From Apoderus coryli (Eukaryota; Arthropoda; Insecta; Coleoptera; Attelabidae), in the NCBI GenBank assembly GCA_911728435.2, contig OU452205.1, forward strand, positions 4,408,260-4,472,259: DNA of 64,000 bases. Direction: 5' to 3'. This document shows, in pieces, positions 1-10,999 of the stretch (its first letter is position 1; each line of letters starts with the position of its first letter). The position numbers and the translations under genes were made by a program. The notes beneath the pieces were generated by a model. It saw only the letters and a list, made by a program, of their open reading frames with translations, made no database searches and was not told the DNA's origin.

Positions 1-560
1 TTTTGTCGTACTTATATTATTAATATTTAGTTATATGTGGTATAGTATATTATGTATATGCGTATGTACTAGGAGTAGGGATTATTAACGTTAGCCAGGT
101 ACAGTAATATCAGAGAATACATAAACATCTATGGTAATATTATGTAGGTATACCTACTGTTAGAGGATAAATACAAGAAGGGATAAAGTAGTAGTAGTTT
201 GTTACGTTAGTTTATTGGAAATAATACAATTATAATAATTATTAAAATTCTGTTTCGTTACGCAGGTCATATATTTTTGATTATATTATAACTAGTCGGG
301 AAAGTTTTAGGGTGACACAAACGATTTTTTATGATCTATAGAGAGAATACAAGAACTCCCGACTGGTAGTTATTATAAAATTATAAGATACCCTTGGTAG
401 GGGTTTAAATAGTGTTTAAAATTTCACCAGTTAGGTAGTTGGAACGTATATACAGGGTTATTCACGCCATACGACACGGAATACTGTGGTTAAACTATTT
501 AATTTCCTTGAAGTTTTATTCATGGGTTCGATAAAAATGATTTATGGCTACATTTTAAAA
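1..560. other. Non-genic AT-rich stretch with repeat scraps
   Basis: No credible open frame is visible. A decayed TACAGGG motif sits near 451. A GGGTGACACAA stretch near 310 recurs near 38169 with the same CGATTTTT continuation, so it is probably repeat debris. Confidence 0.5.
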
Positions 561-574
561 ATATTGTGAGTCTA

Positions 575-2540
575 TACAGGGTGTCCCAAATATGAGAAAT
601 TAACCATAGTTGTGTTTTTTTAAATGGAATGCCCTGTATATGAATCAATTTCCCGTTCAAAATAAACCTAAATTTCATTAAAGCCCATCTCACCTAAACC
701 TGACAGTTTTTTAAATATTTATGTTTTAATAAAAATATAGACATAATTTGAATGAAAAAATTCACACCTATTTGTTTGTTCTTTTTAAGCCAGTCTAGGC
801 TGATGAATATCTCATCACTTGTTACGCCAAATATAAAAAATCCCCAATACTAAATACAGGGTGTCCAATAATATAACTTATATGAACGTAAAGTTTAATT
901 CTAAATAACTTGTTTATTTCAAATGGAACACCCTGTATATGAGGTAAAAATTAGATGCACAAGGTAATTCTCTGTCAAATATTATAATACTTTCCTATGG
1001 ATAACTCTTGACGTTTTCGTGGAAAATGCACATATTCATAATATTATGCGAATTTTTAATTAAATCTGTTAATTTCATGTAGACCACCCTGTATTTGATG
1101 GTGATGAAATTAATTATCTATTAATCACTATGAGGTTTTCTTATAGATATGTATATTTTTTTAATGTATGGAAAAAGCACATATTGGTATAGGAAGACTT
1201 TTTCAAAATTATATTCGTCAAGTCAGCCATGAGAATTTGACAAACCATAATTTAAACAATAACATAATAAATAAATACATTTTTAACTTAAATTAAATAA
1301 CAAGATATACCTACATAAAAACTGATAAATTTTATAATAAATGTTCAAAATGATTGGACTCTAGGCACATTTCAATCCTTTTCTTAATCCTTCAACAACT
1401 TTAATCTGGTGTAACGCTTCTAAACGCTTCATTTATTTGCTCCTTCAAAATTAAAAAAGTTTTCATTTGCGATGATTTTGTTCCTGGCCCATTTACAAAA
1501 TTCAACACGATTTAAAATCAATATTGAAAAGTTCTTGATGCAGTTGCACTGTATTTGGGTGGTATCTTTCGTTAAACTGCCTTAACAGCCTCTCGAAGAC
1601 CGCTTTTTTGGGGTGATTTTGCGCCAGGAACCTTTGAGCGTAAACTCGCGATTCCAGTAAAGCGTTTTTGGACCATTCTCCCAGAATAAAAATCATGTGT
1701 ATGCTTTCTCCTTTGGAATAGGTTCGCATTTTTGAATTGAAGTGAATTAAATCAAATGTCACAGATAAAAAACTGTTTTATGAAAAATTCTCAACTCTTA
1801 GGTAAGAATTTTCAACCGACTATTATTTGACAGTAAATATTAAATTACAAAAATGTATTCTCTTCTTCTCAAATTCTCATGGCTGACTTGATAAATATTA
1901 TAATTTTGAAAATTCTTCCTCTTATTGCCAATATGTGTGCCTCTTCCATGCAAAATTAAAGATAAGTATACATATCTATAAGAAAACTTTAATTTTTGCA
2001 TCATTAAATACAGGGTGGTCTACATGAAACTAAGAGATTCAATTTCAAAATCGCCTAATATCATGAATATGTGCATTTTCCACAAAAACGTCAAAAGTTA
2101 TTCATAGGAAAGTATTATAATATTTCACAGATAATTACTTTATGCATCTAATTTTGACCTCTTATACTGGGTGTTCCATTTGAAATAAACAAGTTATTTA
2201 GAATTTAACTTTACGTTCATATAAGTTATATTATTGGACACCCTGTATTTAGTATTGGGGGCTTTTTATATTTAGCGTAACAAGTGATGAGTGGGTATAT
2301 TTATCAGCCCAGACTGGCTTAAAAAGAACAAACAATTAGGTGTGAATTTTTTCATTCATATTATGTCTATATTTTTATAAAAATTTAAATATTTAAAAAA
2401 CTGTCAGGTTTAGGTGAGATGTACTTTAATGAAAGTTAGGTTTATTTTGAACGGGGAATCTAAAAATATATTCATATACAGGGCATTCCATTTAAAAAAA
2501 CACAACTATGATTCATTTCTTATATTTGTGACACCCTGTA
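575..2540. repeat. 2 kb palindromic element A with CAGGGTG ends
   Basis: The sequence from 575 to about 1243 is matched in reverse complement by about 1870 to 2540, leaving a loop of about 630 bp. Mirror-image landmarks include the TACAGGGTG motif at 575 with CACCCTGTA ending at 2540, the pair at 855 and 2247, and GTCAGCCATGAGAATTTGA (1220s) with its complement near 1870. Each arm carries further CAGGGTG/CACCCTG copies (929, 1085, 2010, 2239), so the arms themselves look built of nested units. The loop holds a DUF4817-like frame on the minus strand. The TA flanking each tip fits a Tc1/mariner-type TA target. I infer a non-autonomous or decayed transposon. Confidence 0.75.
1502..1762 (-). pseudogene. 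DUF4817-like helix-turn-helix fragment of a transposon
   Basis: This 86-residue frame contains YSKGESIHMIFILGEW, then NALLESRVYAQRF and HPKKAVFERLLRQFNE. That spacing is typical of the DUF4817 helix-turn-helix domain found at the N-terminus of many insect IS630/Tc1-like transposases (an E-DM-FxYGE core, a YxxRFP-like segment, then HPxxxxFxRL). The domain would bind transposon ends. No catalytic DDE region follows, so the gene is truncated. It lies in the loop of palindrome A, which places the domain beside CAGGGTG-type ends. The family call rests on remembered consensus, not on a search. Confidence 0.6.
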
Positions 2541-2559
2541 AATACTCACAATACCTAAT

Positions 2560-3020
2560 ACCCTACTTAATTTTTTAAATTTTTACTGTTAAAATAAGTA
2601 ATGTACCAATCGTAAATCAAATAGATAGGTACTATGTTAAACCGCATATTAAACTAAAACTTAATTTTTCTCGAAAATGCAGCATTCTATCATCTTGAGA
2701 TAAGAATACCTCATATTTCCTAAGAATGATCTCAGAATTCTCGAAAAGTTAGTGACAAAGAAGTTTTTATTAGAAATGTCCGTTGATACCCGTTTGGACG
2801 CCTATGTTCGCATATTTAATTCAGCAGTGTATGGCTAACGAATGCTTCTATTTAGGGAAATATCTTTGTCACCTTTCACTCCAATGGCTAAAGGCGCTTT
2901 CGCTTTCTTTTAAAAACTATAACTGCTTTCGGAAGCAATTTCGCATTAGAAGTTTGCCATGAAATCTGCTCTACAATTTGTGGCTTTCGCTTGGTCCATT
3001 AGTTTCTGGACACATTGTAT
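2560..3020. other. Non-genic stretch
   Basis: AT-rich sequence between palindrome A and the tandem duplication. I see no open frame, tRNA or clear repeat in it. Confidence 0.45.
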
Positions 3021-3025
3021 ACTAT

Positions 3026-3323
3026 TAGGAAAGACACTCTTTGATGCATGAAATAAACGCCTCATGGTTTTGAAACTGACAAACTAAAACAACAGGGCTA
3101 ACCTAATACATTTTGAAAAACACTGCAAGCATACAGGGCGGTCCAAAGAATAGATAAGTATGTATTATCATAGTTAGGAAAGACACTCTTTGATGCATGA
3201 AAAAAACATCTCATGGTTTTGAAACTGACAAACTAAAACAACAGGGCTAACCTAATACATTTTGAAAAACACTGCAAGCATACAGGTCGGTCCAAAGAAG
3301 AGATAAGCATGTATTATCATAGT
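3026..3323. repeat. 149 bp tandem duplication
   Basis: A unit starting TAGGAAAGACACTC at 3026 repeats from 3175 with a period of 149 bp and only a few mismatches. Both copies include a TACAGGGCGG or TACAGGTCGG variant of the CAGGGTG terminus (3131 and 3281), so the duplication copied part of a CAGGGTG-type element. The similarity suggests it is fairly recent. Confidence 0.85.
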
Positions 3324-3351
3324 TCTGGTTTTTTAAATAGAACACCCTGTA
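3281..3351. repeat. 71 bp mini-unit, CAGG(T)CGG to CACCCTGTA
   Basis: The unit starts TACAGGTCGGTCC and ends AGAACACCCTGTA, so its two ends are inverted copies of one tip. The segment TTTTTAAATAGAACACCCTG before its end is shared with units near 937, 18329 and 24842. Similar units of 51-84 bp recur through the window. Confidence 0.6.
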
Positions 3352-3359
3352 TTGGAGTA

Positions 3360-4100
3360 TTTAATAGTCCCTCAAAAATAACTGGGATTCAGTTTAAGGT
3401 GTCATATACCTATGTTTTACGGTTTTCACACAAATCATCAATTTGTGAAAATTTAGAGGCTTGGCAAAAAAATAATATGTTGAAAATATTTAAAAATCTT
3501 GACTATTTATCGTAAATAAAACCAGTTTTTTTACATTCATCCTTTTTATGTATAATAGTATATAACTATAACTGGTCTAAGCGAAGATAAGCATCGAACG
3601 TATAAGAATGCTAGCACAAAAAAGAATGTGAAAATAATTTACGCAAAATAGAAATATGATATTTTGTGCCACTATGTATTAATTTTTGGCGACACCTATT
3701 GAGGAGAAGAATGTATTAAAATATTCTAGAAAATTACTCTAAGTTAAGAAATGAATAATTTGATATTCAATGAGATTCACTAGCGCCACCATCGGACATT
3801 TTTGTAAGTAACCATTTCAGATTCCCCTCTTAAAGTTAAATGTGTATGAAAAAATCAGAAATAGTTTAGGAATTACCAAAAGAGTATATTTATTGCTTTA
3901 TTTAATATTTTTAAACTTACATTACAAAAATTATAACTCTTCTCAAAAATTGTTTACAATTACAGGGTGGTCCAAAAATATGTTTAAAAATAAATTTATA
4001 TTTTGTTAATTAAAAAAAAACTTAAAAAAGACAGGATTTGAAGCACACATTTTGTATACTTTTTGATAATAATGTTTCAGTAGAAAAGAACAAAGATATT
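3360..4100. other. Non-genic stretch with one CAGGGTG tip
   Basis: A single forward ACAGGGTG copy lies at 3962-3969 (TACAGGGTGGTCC). The rest is AT-rich and shows no supported gene. Confidence 0.5.
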
Positions 4101-4104
4101 AATA

Positions 4105-4700
4105 TTAGGTATCACTTTCCCAATCAGTTTGAAGAAGATCAGTGTCTCCATCTGGATTGCTGGGACATGCACCATCGTCGTTATCGGGCTCTTGTGACAT
4201 GCGTGTTTGGTTAGTCCCCTGATGTTTAAGGGAGATATAAAAATCGTGGTGTAGAGGCGGCACAAACTCGAGCAGTTGTTGCAGATTTTGATACTTAAGA
4301 GTTTTTATTGCAGGTGACTCAGAATGCAATGCAGTTAACTGAAACTGTAAGGATGGTCGATCTTTCTGGCATTTCTTCAAATCCAGTTTGATAAAGTCCA
4401 TATCATCATTCGAATTTTGTTTGTAAAATAATGTGTAAGGGTATTTCTTTTCAAAACGGAACCATTGAATATTCCGAATTGTTTCTTCATCGGTGCAACA
4501 GAAACAAAATTTTCACTTTTCATGCGAACCACACGGAATTTGCGACTCGTCTTTGCAACAATAGTAGTCCAGTCATCTGGGACATAAACGTACTGATGCT
4601 TTTTCTTGGATTTCTCAATTAGACCAAAATCCTGATCACATTCCATATAGGAGTGTCCCGATATCAAAATTCTTTGTATACCTCTCGATTTTCGTCTTCT
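4105..4700 (-). pseudogene. DUF7869-type transposon protein, C-terminal relic
   Basis: Two overlapping minus-strand frames (4377-4667 and 4105-4401) form one protein interrupted by a frameshift. The first reads SGHSYMECDQDFGLIEK, then YVPDDW and KFRVVRM; the second continues through LLEFVPPLHHDFY near the C-terminus. The GHSYMxCDxDFxxIEK motif is the hallmark of the DUF7869 family, common in cnidarian and insect genomes and thought to be transposon-borne. A stop shortly upstream (near 4715) truncates the N-terminal side. The relic lies back to back with an unrelated DDE transposase relic at 5078, so this is a pile-up of old insertions. Function beyond mobile-element origin is unknown. Confidence 0.6.
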
Positions 4701-5077
4701 CCATGTACGTCACCCATATTACCACATTTACACAACAATAGATGAGAAATTGGTATTAAAGTAATTATTTGTTAACAAGGAAAACTTCAAAAACTCATCG
4801 TAAACAATGCTCGCACTTGTTTATAAATTTTAATATACTTGGCGGCAAAAGGATACAAGTGCACTTACATTCCTTTGCCTCATAGCATTCAGCAAGTTTT
4901 ATTGAGTACTTTTTCTTCCTATCAATAGACGTCGCGAGTAACAAGCGAAATCACTTATATCTCTTTGTAACGAGCAAACTATTAATGTACTTAACTCCAT
5001 TTGGCACAAAATGTCACTTACACCCCTTTGCATCTGAGGCCCTCATATATGATATGGAGAGCTAAAAAATGCAGTTT

Positions 5078-5556
5078 AGGCACACCATATCTTCTAGTGG
5101 TAAAGGCGTCATCATACTTCATGCAGGTGGAAAAAATGGATTTGTTCGAAATGCGTTGTTGTTATCTGCTATAAATATAAACGAATCCTCTGCAGATTAT
5201 CATGAAGATATTATGAATGCCCAATTATTTTAAAAACGAGCAAACATTCCGAGTAATTCTATTATTGTTATGGAAAACGCATCTTATCATTCCAGATTGT
5301 ATAGAATATTCCTAATACCAATACCAAAAAACAAGATATTATTAATTTTATGACAGAAAAACAATTAACTCTTCCTAAAACAAAATCGACAAAGAAAGTA
5401 TTACTTGATACAATAAAATCATTTAATTTAAAAAAAGAATATCCAATAGATCAAATTTGCCTAACTGAAGGACATACTGTTCTCGGTTTGCCGCCTTACC
5501 ACTGTAGTTTCAATCCGATCGAGATCGCTTTGCGCCTCCGTTTCAAAATCAGATAG
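5078..5556 (+). pseudogene. DDE_3-type transposase relic
   Basis: The translation reads KGVIILHAGGKNGFV, ADYHEDIMN, then SIIVMENASYH and finally GHTVLGLPPYHCSFNPIE. This order (ILHAG, DYH, VIVxDNASYH, LPPYHPxLNPIE) is that of a Tc1/IS630-related DDE_3 transposase family widespread in insects. The second catalytic Asp (usually DNASYH) appears as Glu, and a stop follows NAQLF near 5230, so the copy is dead. The N-terminal DNA-binding part is missing. The family call is from recalled motifs. Confidence 0.65.
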
Positions 5557-5749
5557 AAATGTCATTTGCCTCGTAGTTTTTAGTTCATTTTTAACGTAGA
5601 ATTTAAATTTATTATTTCTTGATATATGAAGAATCATAACAATCAGTGGAAAAATTAAGCAAAACTTTCTAATCGATAAACACCAACAATTTTAGTTGTT
5701 TAATATACAATTTACCAATGTGAATACAAACATATCCTAGAAATATCGG

Positions 5750-6160
5750 CAACGACGCCATTATCCTGCATCCTTTTCTCCTGTAGGTATGGTGGAAAGT
5801 GGAAATCGCAAAATGAAAACCACGGAGACGCATATCAGTTAATTTCGAACACCATTCCGGAACGGTATATCCCGCGCAAAATTCACGCCTACCGCGATGT
5901 CGCTATATCAGAAAATAATCACACTGTTGTTGTCGCAGCTGACTAAATGTGTAGTAGTAGTTGTTTCCGGACGAATACTCGCTTAGAGATCCTATTTCAG
6001 TTATTTTTGCTCTATATTTATATTCTATTGGTGTGTGCGTGTGTGTTTTGTTATCAACCTTGACCTCATAGTGCTGATATGTGATGATGACCTGTAAAGC
6101 GTCCTAACCTAAAACGCCATATTTTTAGTAGTTTCTTGTTTTTAGAAATTTTTAGAGAAA
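5750..6160 (+). promoter_or_regulatory. CpG-richer block, candidate promoter and 5' UTR
   Basis: About 18 CpG dinucleotides occur between 5750 and 6000, far more than in the surrounding AT-rich DNA. A TTTCAGTTATTT initiator-like site lies near 5996. The block ends just upstream of an ATG in good context that is followed by a splice donor. No TATA box or DPE could be fixed. It could equally be a GC-richer transposon remnant. This is inference from composition and position. Confidence 0.3.
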
Positions 6161-6175
6161 ATGGACAAGATTAAG
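6161..6175 (+). CDS. Candidate first coding exon (MDKIK)
   Basis: ATGGACAAGATTAAG is followed at once by GTATAT, a usable splice donor in phase 0. The ATG is preceded by GAGAAA, a good insect start context, and sits at the end of the CpG-richer block. Five codons alone cannot be identified. If real, it could be the first exon of the + strand gene with exons at 46892 and 62377, but no joining evidence exists and an exon between would be needed to satisfy phase. Transcript data would decide. Confidence 0.3.
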
Positions 6176-6179
6176 GTAT

Positions 6180-7060
6180 ATTTTATATATATATATATAC
6201 TTAACATTACTTTATTCAAGCATTGACTAAATCTTCTCTTAACAACCTGTGATGTTTATTATGTACTAGATATATTTCGTAGATATGAGGGTGGTTTGAT
6301 ACGTCCGTTATCAAGTCTCTCCTTGGTTTCGGTAATGATTTTTTTGCCCAAAAAGGAATGCTCAATTATCGAGGTTAGCTGCTTTCAATGGCTGTCAAAC
6401 ATAAAATAAGATTGTTGAAAATTTTCCAGTAATCTACCGATAGATGGCGGTTGACGACAGCATAGGTGCGATTAAAGTCATGGACTTATCAAGCCACCCT
6501 CGTATTATGTGTTTTCCTTTTTTGTTTTTGTTTTAGTATTAAACACACTTATCTAACACTTACCATTAAATGATTCTCATGTAGCAATATTAAGACAAAT
6601 CAAAATCAATTCAGATAATTTGTATCACCTGAAAGTTCGTTGACCTCAATGGGGAAAATGCTTTTTCTTACTCGGAATAAACATTTCGTACAGTATTATG
6701 TACAAAAATATTTTATTTTGTGGCGTATTTGAATAAAATACAAAAAAAATTTCACTGACTTGCGGTTCTTTCCGCAACTGAAGAGACCGACAAAAGTCGA
6801 AACAGTATCAACAGAGTATATCTTCCTCAGAAGAACTGGGTATTCAAGTTTCAAATGGAAAACGAATTGGATAAATCCAAAACGTTTTCTTCTTGCTCTC
6901 ATCAGCATTTATTAAATTGACAGCATCTGCCAAACTTATCAAACGCAAACCAAGGCCTTCTGTGTCCACCGACGCGTGATCTTGAAATACAATTCAATTA
7001 ACAATAATTTAAAATTAAGGAAATATTTAAAAATGTACAGGGAGAGACAAAAGTTGAGGA
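6180..7060. other. Intronic or intergenic stretch
   Basis: It begins with a short (TA)n run. A 45-codon minus-strand open frame near 6850-6985 (reading VDTEGLGLRLISLADAVN) has fair composition but no consensus splice sites, so I do not call it a gene. Otherwise nothing is supported. Confidence 0.4.
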
Positions 7061-7159
7061 ATTCTTTAAGCTATTAGACTTTTGGTCATTTTATACATAA
7101 ATAAGTAGTTCTAAAAAAATGTCTGTCTGTATCCACGAAAACGCTAAAACCGCTTACCA

Positions 7160-8440
7160 GATTTTAACCAAATTTGGTACAAAAATACTATTGGACATGG
7201 CAAGGAGCTGATTAGCTTTTGGGAAACATTGAGCGTAGGCAAGGGGTTTAAAAGAGGGTTCAAAAATTTAAAAAAATCATAGTTCTTAAACTTATCCGAA
7301 ATACTGCATAATTTTTTATGCATTTAATTGAGTATAACCTAAAATATTGAACATAAAATATTAGACCACATTGGCGTTCGAAAATAGTGTAGAATGGGGT
7401 AAAAAGATTTAAAAAAAAAACGTATTTCTTAAACTTCTTAATATTAACTAGTTATATAGATAGATGATAGAATATAACCTATAAAATGTGTCATAAATAA
7501 CTTACTTTCAGAGGCGTTCGTAAATAGTGGAAAAGGGGTCAAAACATAAAAAATATATTATTATTCGAAATATGGAATAATTTTCCATAGTTGTGAAACA
7601 ACATAAGCTAAAAAATATTCCATAAAAGAATTGGTTCACACAGGCGTTCGAAAATAGTCTAAAAAAGGGTCAAAAACGAAAAAAAAATGTTTCCCAAATA
7701 TACCCGAAAAATTGGCTAATTATATATTATAGCTTGGATATAAGATAACCTACAAAATGCAGCATAAAATTTTTATTTACATAGGCGTTCGAAATTTTTA
7801 TATTTAACTAGTTGAATTGGTGTTAAAAATATACGACAAAAATTAATGTACCATAGGCATCCGTGAAAATTCTATAAAAGGGTCAGAAATTTTTTTTATC
7901 CGTGATAACTCAAAAACCACTTAACGGATTTTAACCACATTTGCTACGAAAATACTACAGGATATTTATAGGTGGTGATTAACATTGAACGTAGGCAAAA
8001 GGCTTAAAAGAGGGTTCAAAAATAAAAAAAAAATCATAGTTCTTAAACTTATCCGAAATATTGAATAACTTTTTGTGCGTTTAATTAAATATAACCTAAA
8101 ATATTTAAGCTAAACAATTACACCACATTGACATTCGAAAAAAGTGTAAAATGTGGTAAAAAGGTTAGAAAAAACGAATTTTTCCAACATACCAGAAATA
8201 TTGACTAGTTATTTATAGCTTTGATAGAATATAACCTCAAAAATGTGTTACAAATAACTTGTTTTCATAGGCGTTCGTAAATAGTGTAAAAGGGGTCAAC
8301 ATAAAAAATATATACTTCCTAAACTTATTCGAAATACGGAATAAGTTTTCATAGTTGCGATAGAATATTACCTAAAAAATGTTACATAAATGAACTGGTT
8401 CACACAAGCGTTCATAAATAGTAGAAAAGGGGGCAAAATA
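7160..8440. repeat. Degenerate tandem repeat, unit about 130-141 bp
   Basis: The marker GGCGTTCG(A/T)AAATAGT recurs at about 7373, 7513, 7643, 7784, 8132, 8271 and 8407, mostly 130-141 bp apart. Each occurrence is followed by GGGGTCAAAA-like sequence and by CTTAAACTTATCCGAAATA. The unit opening near 7170 (TACAAAAATACTA, then GAGCGTAGGCAA) returns near 7940, so the array looks like two larger blocks. A remote inverted copy of part of the unit lies at about 50940-51080. Old, diverged satellite-like repeat or the body of a decayed element. Confidence 0.65.
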
Positions 8441-8640
8441 AATTTTATAATAAAATTAAAAAAATCAACTATTTTGCGTACAAGAACTTGGCCTAGAAGA
8501 TCTGAAATAAAAAATATGTACGTATAAATAGTGCCTCCAAACAGAAGAAAAAGGAACAAAACCCGATACTTTTAAAAAAATAGCTGATGTCTAAAACAAA
8601 ATAAATATATATAAGTTTTATAGTTAGATAAATGACAAAA

Positions 8641-9620
8641 GGGTCATAAAATTATTACTTTTACACTTAAATATGGAGAGCTATTCGTGCCTGGAGGTCA
8701 ACAGTTTATTGTTTCTGCTTTCTTGAAAATGAAAGCAGAACATTTGCTCAGCATAACTCAAAAAATCCCTTTATTTCTGTCAAGTAAAATCAAAAATATT
8801 TAATGTCGAACGGTTTTAAAAATAGAAAATACTCTAGAATATGTTTATTTTTAACGAAAACTTAAAATCAAAAAATTCGTCGTGAATTATTGGTAAATTA
8901 TACAAGACTATACACGCGACGCCACGCAAGGGAACTTTTCAGTTTTTCACAGAAATATATTCTAACCATTTCCTACTATACTCGCTTCTACATCGATCTT
9001 TTATCCAGGTCCGGGTTATCTCCTCCATGTTAACTACCTACTATTTATACAAAATTACAAATTATTCAGTCCAAATTCGAGCTCTTGGCATCGATTTGCT
9101 GCTTAACATAGAGGGTGACATCGATATCTTGAACTGAACTGACTAGGTACAGGATCGTTTTCCAGTTTTGTATATTTTTGACTTCTCTATTTATGAAATT
9201 GTGTGTTTCTTTAAACAGATTCATAAGAAACTTTTTTAAGAGGAATCCAATGTTGTGTTTAGATTATTTTGTACAAGAATAGTTTTGATGCTATGACATA
9301 ATTTTTTTATTTTATCTTCTGGACCACCATGCATATTATAAAATATTCTGAAAGATATTCAAATTCCTGTATATTTTTGCATATTCGTTTTCGAAATAAA
9401 ATTCTCTATCCAAATATATAGGTATAACACTTGCTACTTTTCTTTTAAGATGTTTATTTTATTTCTATTTTTATTTTTATTTTGATGAAATCTATCTAGA
9501 ATGCCCGATTAAATAAACTGTTGCCCTCGAGACACCAATAGCTCTGCATATTTAAGTGTAACAGTAATATTTTTGTGGCGTTTTTGTCTCTTTCCTTTCT
9601 CGTACCTAAGACTCTTGGTG
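8641..9620. repeat. Inverted-repeat element carrying transposon 3' ends
   Basis: About 70 bp at 8641-8720 is matched in reverse complement at about 9513-9582 (shared core AATAGCTCTNCATATTTAAG). The same sequence occurs at 49065-49150, next to the C-terminus of an IS630-type transposase, and the match continues past 9582 into TTTCTCGTA as it does there. The two arms are therefore probably two opposed copies of that transposon's 3' end, enclosing about 800 bp with no recognisable gene. Confidence 0.6.
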
Positions 9621-9905
9621 ACAAGCTTATTTTAGCCAACAACTATTTTTGAAAGTATTTATCTAGTTAGCAAGTTAGCTAAGATAATTTATTTCATATT
9701 TCGAATAAGTTTAGGAATTTTATTTTTTTAATACCGTATAAGGGGGCGCATTATTATTAAAAATACGGTATTTTTGTATTATAAAATATAACAAAAAAAA
9801 AAAAAGAAATAGGAAAAATATTCAAAGTAACAAAATAACAATAAGATATACGAACAAAAACACTGTCACTTTCGAAAATAAAAATACAACTAAATACTTA
9901 AATAC
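9610..9905. other. AT-rich spacer
   Basis: Low-complexity, A-rich sequence between the inverted-repeat element and the hAT relic. Nothing else is seen. Confidence 0.4.
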
Positions 9906-9909
9906 TCTA

Positions 9910-10880
9910 TCAATCATAATAAATAGAAATGTTTTTATAAGTAGTATAACTTTTTCTGTTCTTTATTGTTTTAAATTTGTCTATTACAGATTGCAAATGA
10001 ATCTTAGATGTATAGTCCCTTTCAATATTTAATAATGCTACCTCGGAGATGGTCGACCTATTATATCTTTTAATATTTCTTAGTCTATTAACATTTTTTG
10101 TACATTTGGCATACATTAGGGGAAACTTATTCCAATTTTTTGGAAATTAAGAAAGGGTATATTTCTTTGGTTTTTAACTTATATTCCTTATTTATTTCTG
10201 TTAATAGACTGCAAAACGATTTGTATTCATCATATATTTCCGGTTGTATAGAAGATTCGTAAAAAATACATAAATAATACAAAGACATTCTATTTGCTTC
10301 GGAAACAGCGATATTTTCTACCTCTAAGCATGAAAATTTGTTTGCGATCATGAAAAAATCATCAAATCTCTTTGTTAATGTTTGAATAAATGTATCCAGT
10401 ACAAAACAAATATACAGAAATTTGAAAATTTTGCCTTGGGCAATTTTCATGTGCCCAGAGGTGTTTTCATCGTGAAAAAGTTTCACTTTTCTTGATCTTT
10501 TTGGTGAACTCATTGGGCAAGTCATAATTCTTACTTGGAATTTCTTTAGCCTTTAGCTGTTGAATGATTCGTCATTTCTCATCGATTTTAAGTCCTTTAT
10601 TGCCGATTTAATTAAAGAAACTGCTGACATATTTATATCAACTTTTTGTAAATAATCAGATAGAGTTTGAAGAAATAAAAGTGTTTCCAAAAGCAAAGAA
10701 GGTAATATAAATTCAAAAGATTTTATATGAGTTAAAATTCCAGGCATCAATCATTTGACTGGCGTTTGTACTTTAAATTTCACCAGATAAGATGCTTTCC
10801 ATAACCTCTATTATAGCGGGAATGTTTTCAAATATGGAATTAACAGCACTGGTGTGACTTGACCAAGTCGTTGACAGGTG
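9910..10880 (-). pseudogene. hAT transposase relic (ZMYM1-like)
   Basis: Reading the minus strand from 10880, a TTWSSHTSAVNSIFENIPAI segment resembles the hAT (C)PTRWSSRxxAxxSVxENY motif. It is followed by LQTLSDYLQKVDINMS, then SPKRSRKVKLFHDEN and LDTFIQTLTKRFDDF. The last frame (9910-10116) has NRSTISEVALLNIERD, matching the hAT C-terminal dimerisation motif RLRSTMxxERLxxLxLLSIE. The order matches ZMYM1-like hAT proteins of insects, where the C-terminal part mediates dimerisation. Stops and frameshifts separate the three frames, so the copy is inactive. The DNA-binding N-terminus is not seen. Confidence 0.7.
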
Positions 10881-10999
10881 TTTTTGCTTGCTTTTATTTC
10901 GGAAACTTTGCCATTTAGAAATAGGAACATGGCATGTCATTCGAAAAGAAATTTAAATGTCTTTCAGAAGATAAACTAAAAAATTATGGCTTAGCAAAT

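Noticed and set aside
6850..6985. 45-codon minus-strand open frame (VDTEGLGLRLISLADAVN...)
   Set aside because: No consensus acceptor or donor around it and no recognised domain; could be chance.
7160..8440. CRISPR-like regular repeats
   Set aside because: Units are long, diverged and contiguous with no unique spacers, and the genome is eukaryotic.
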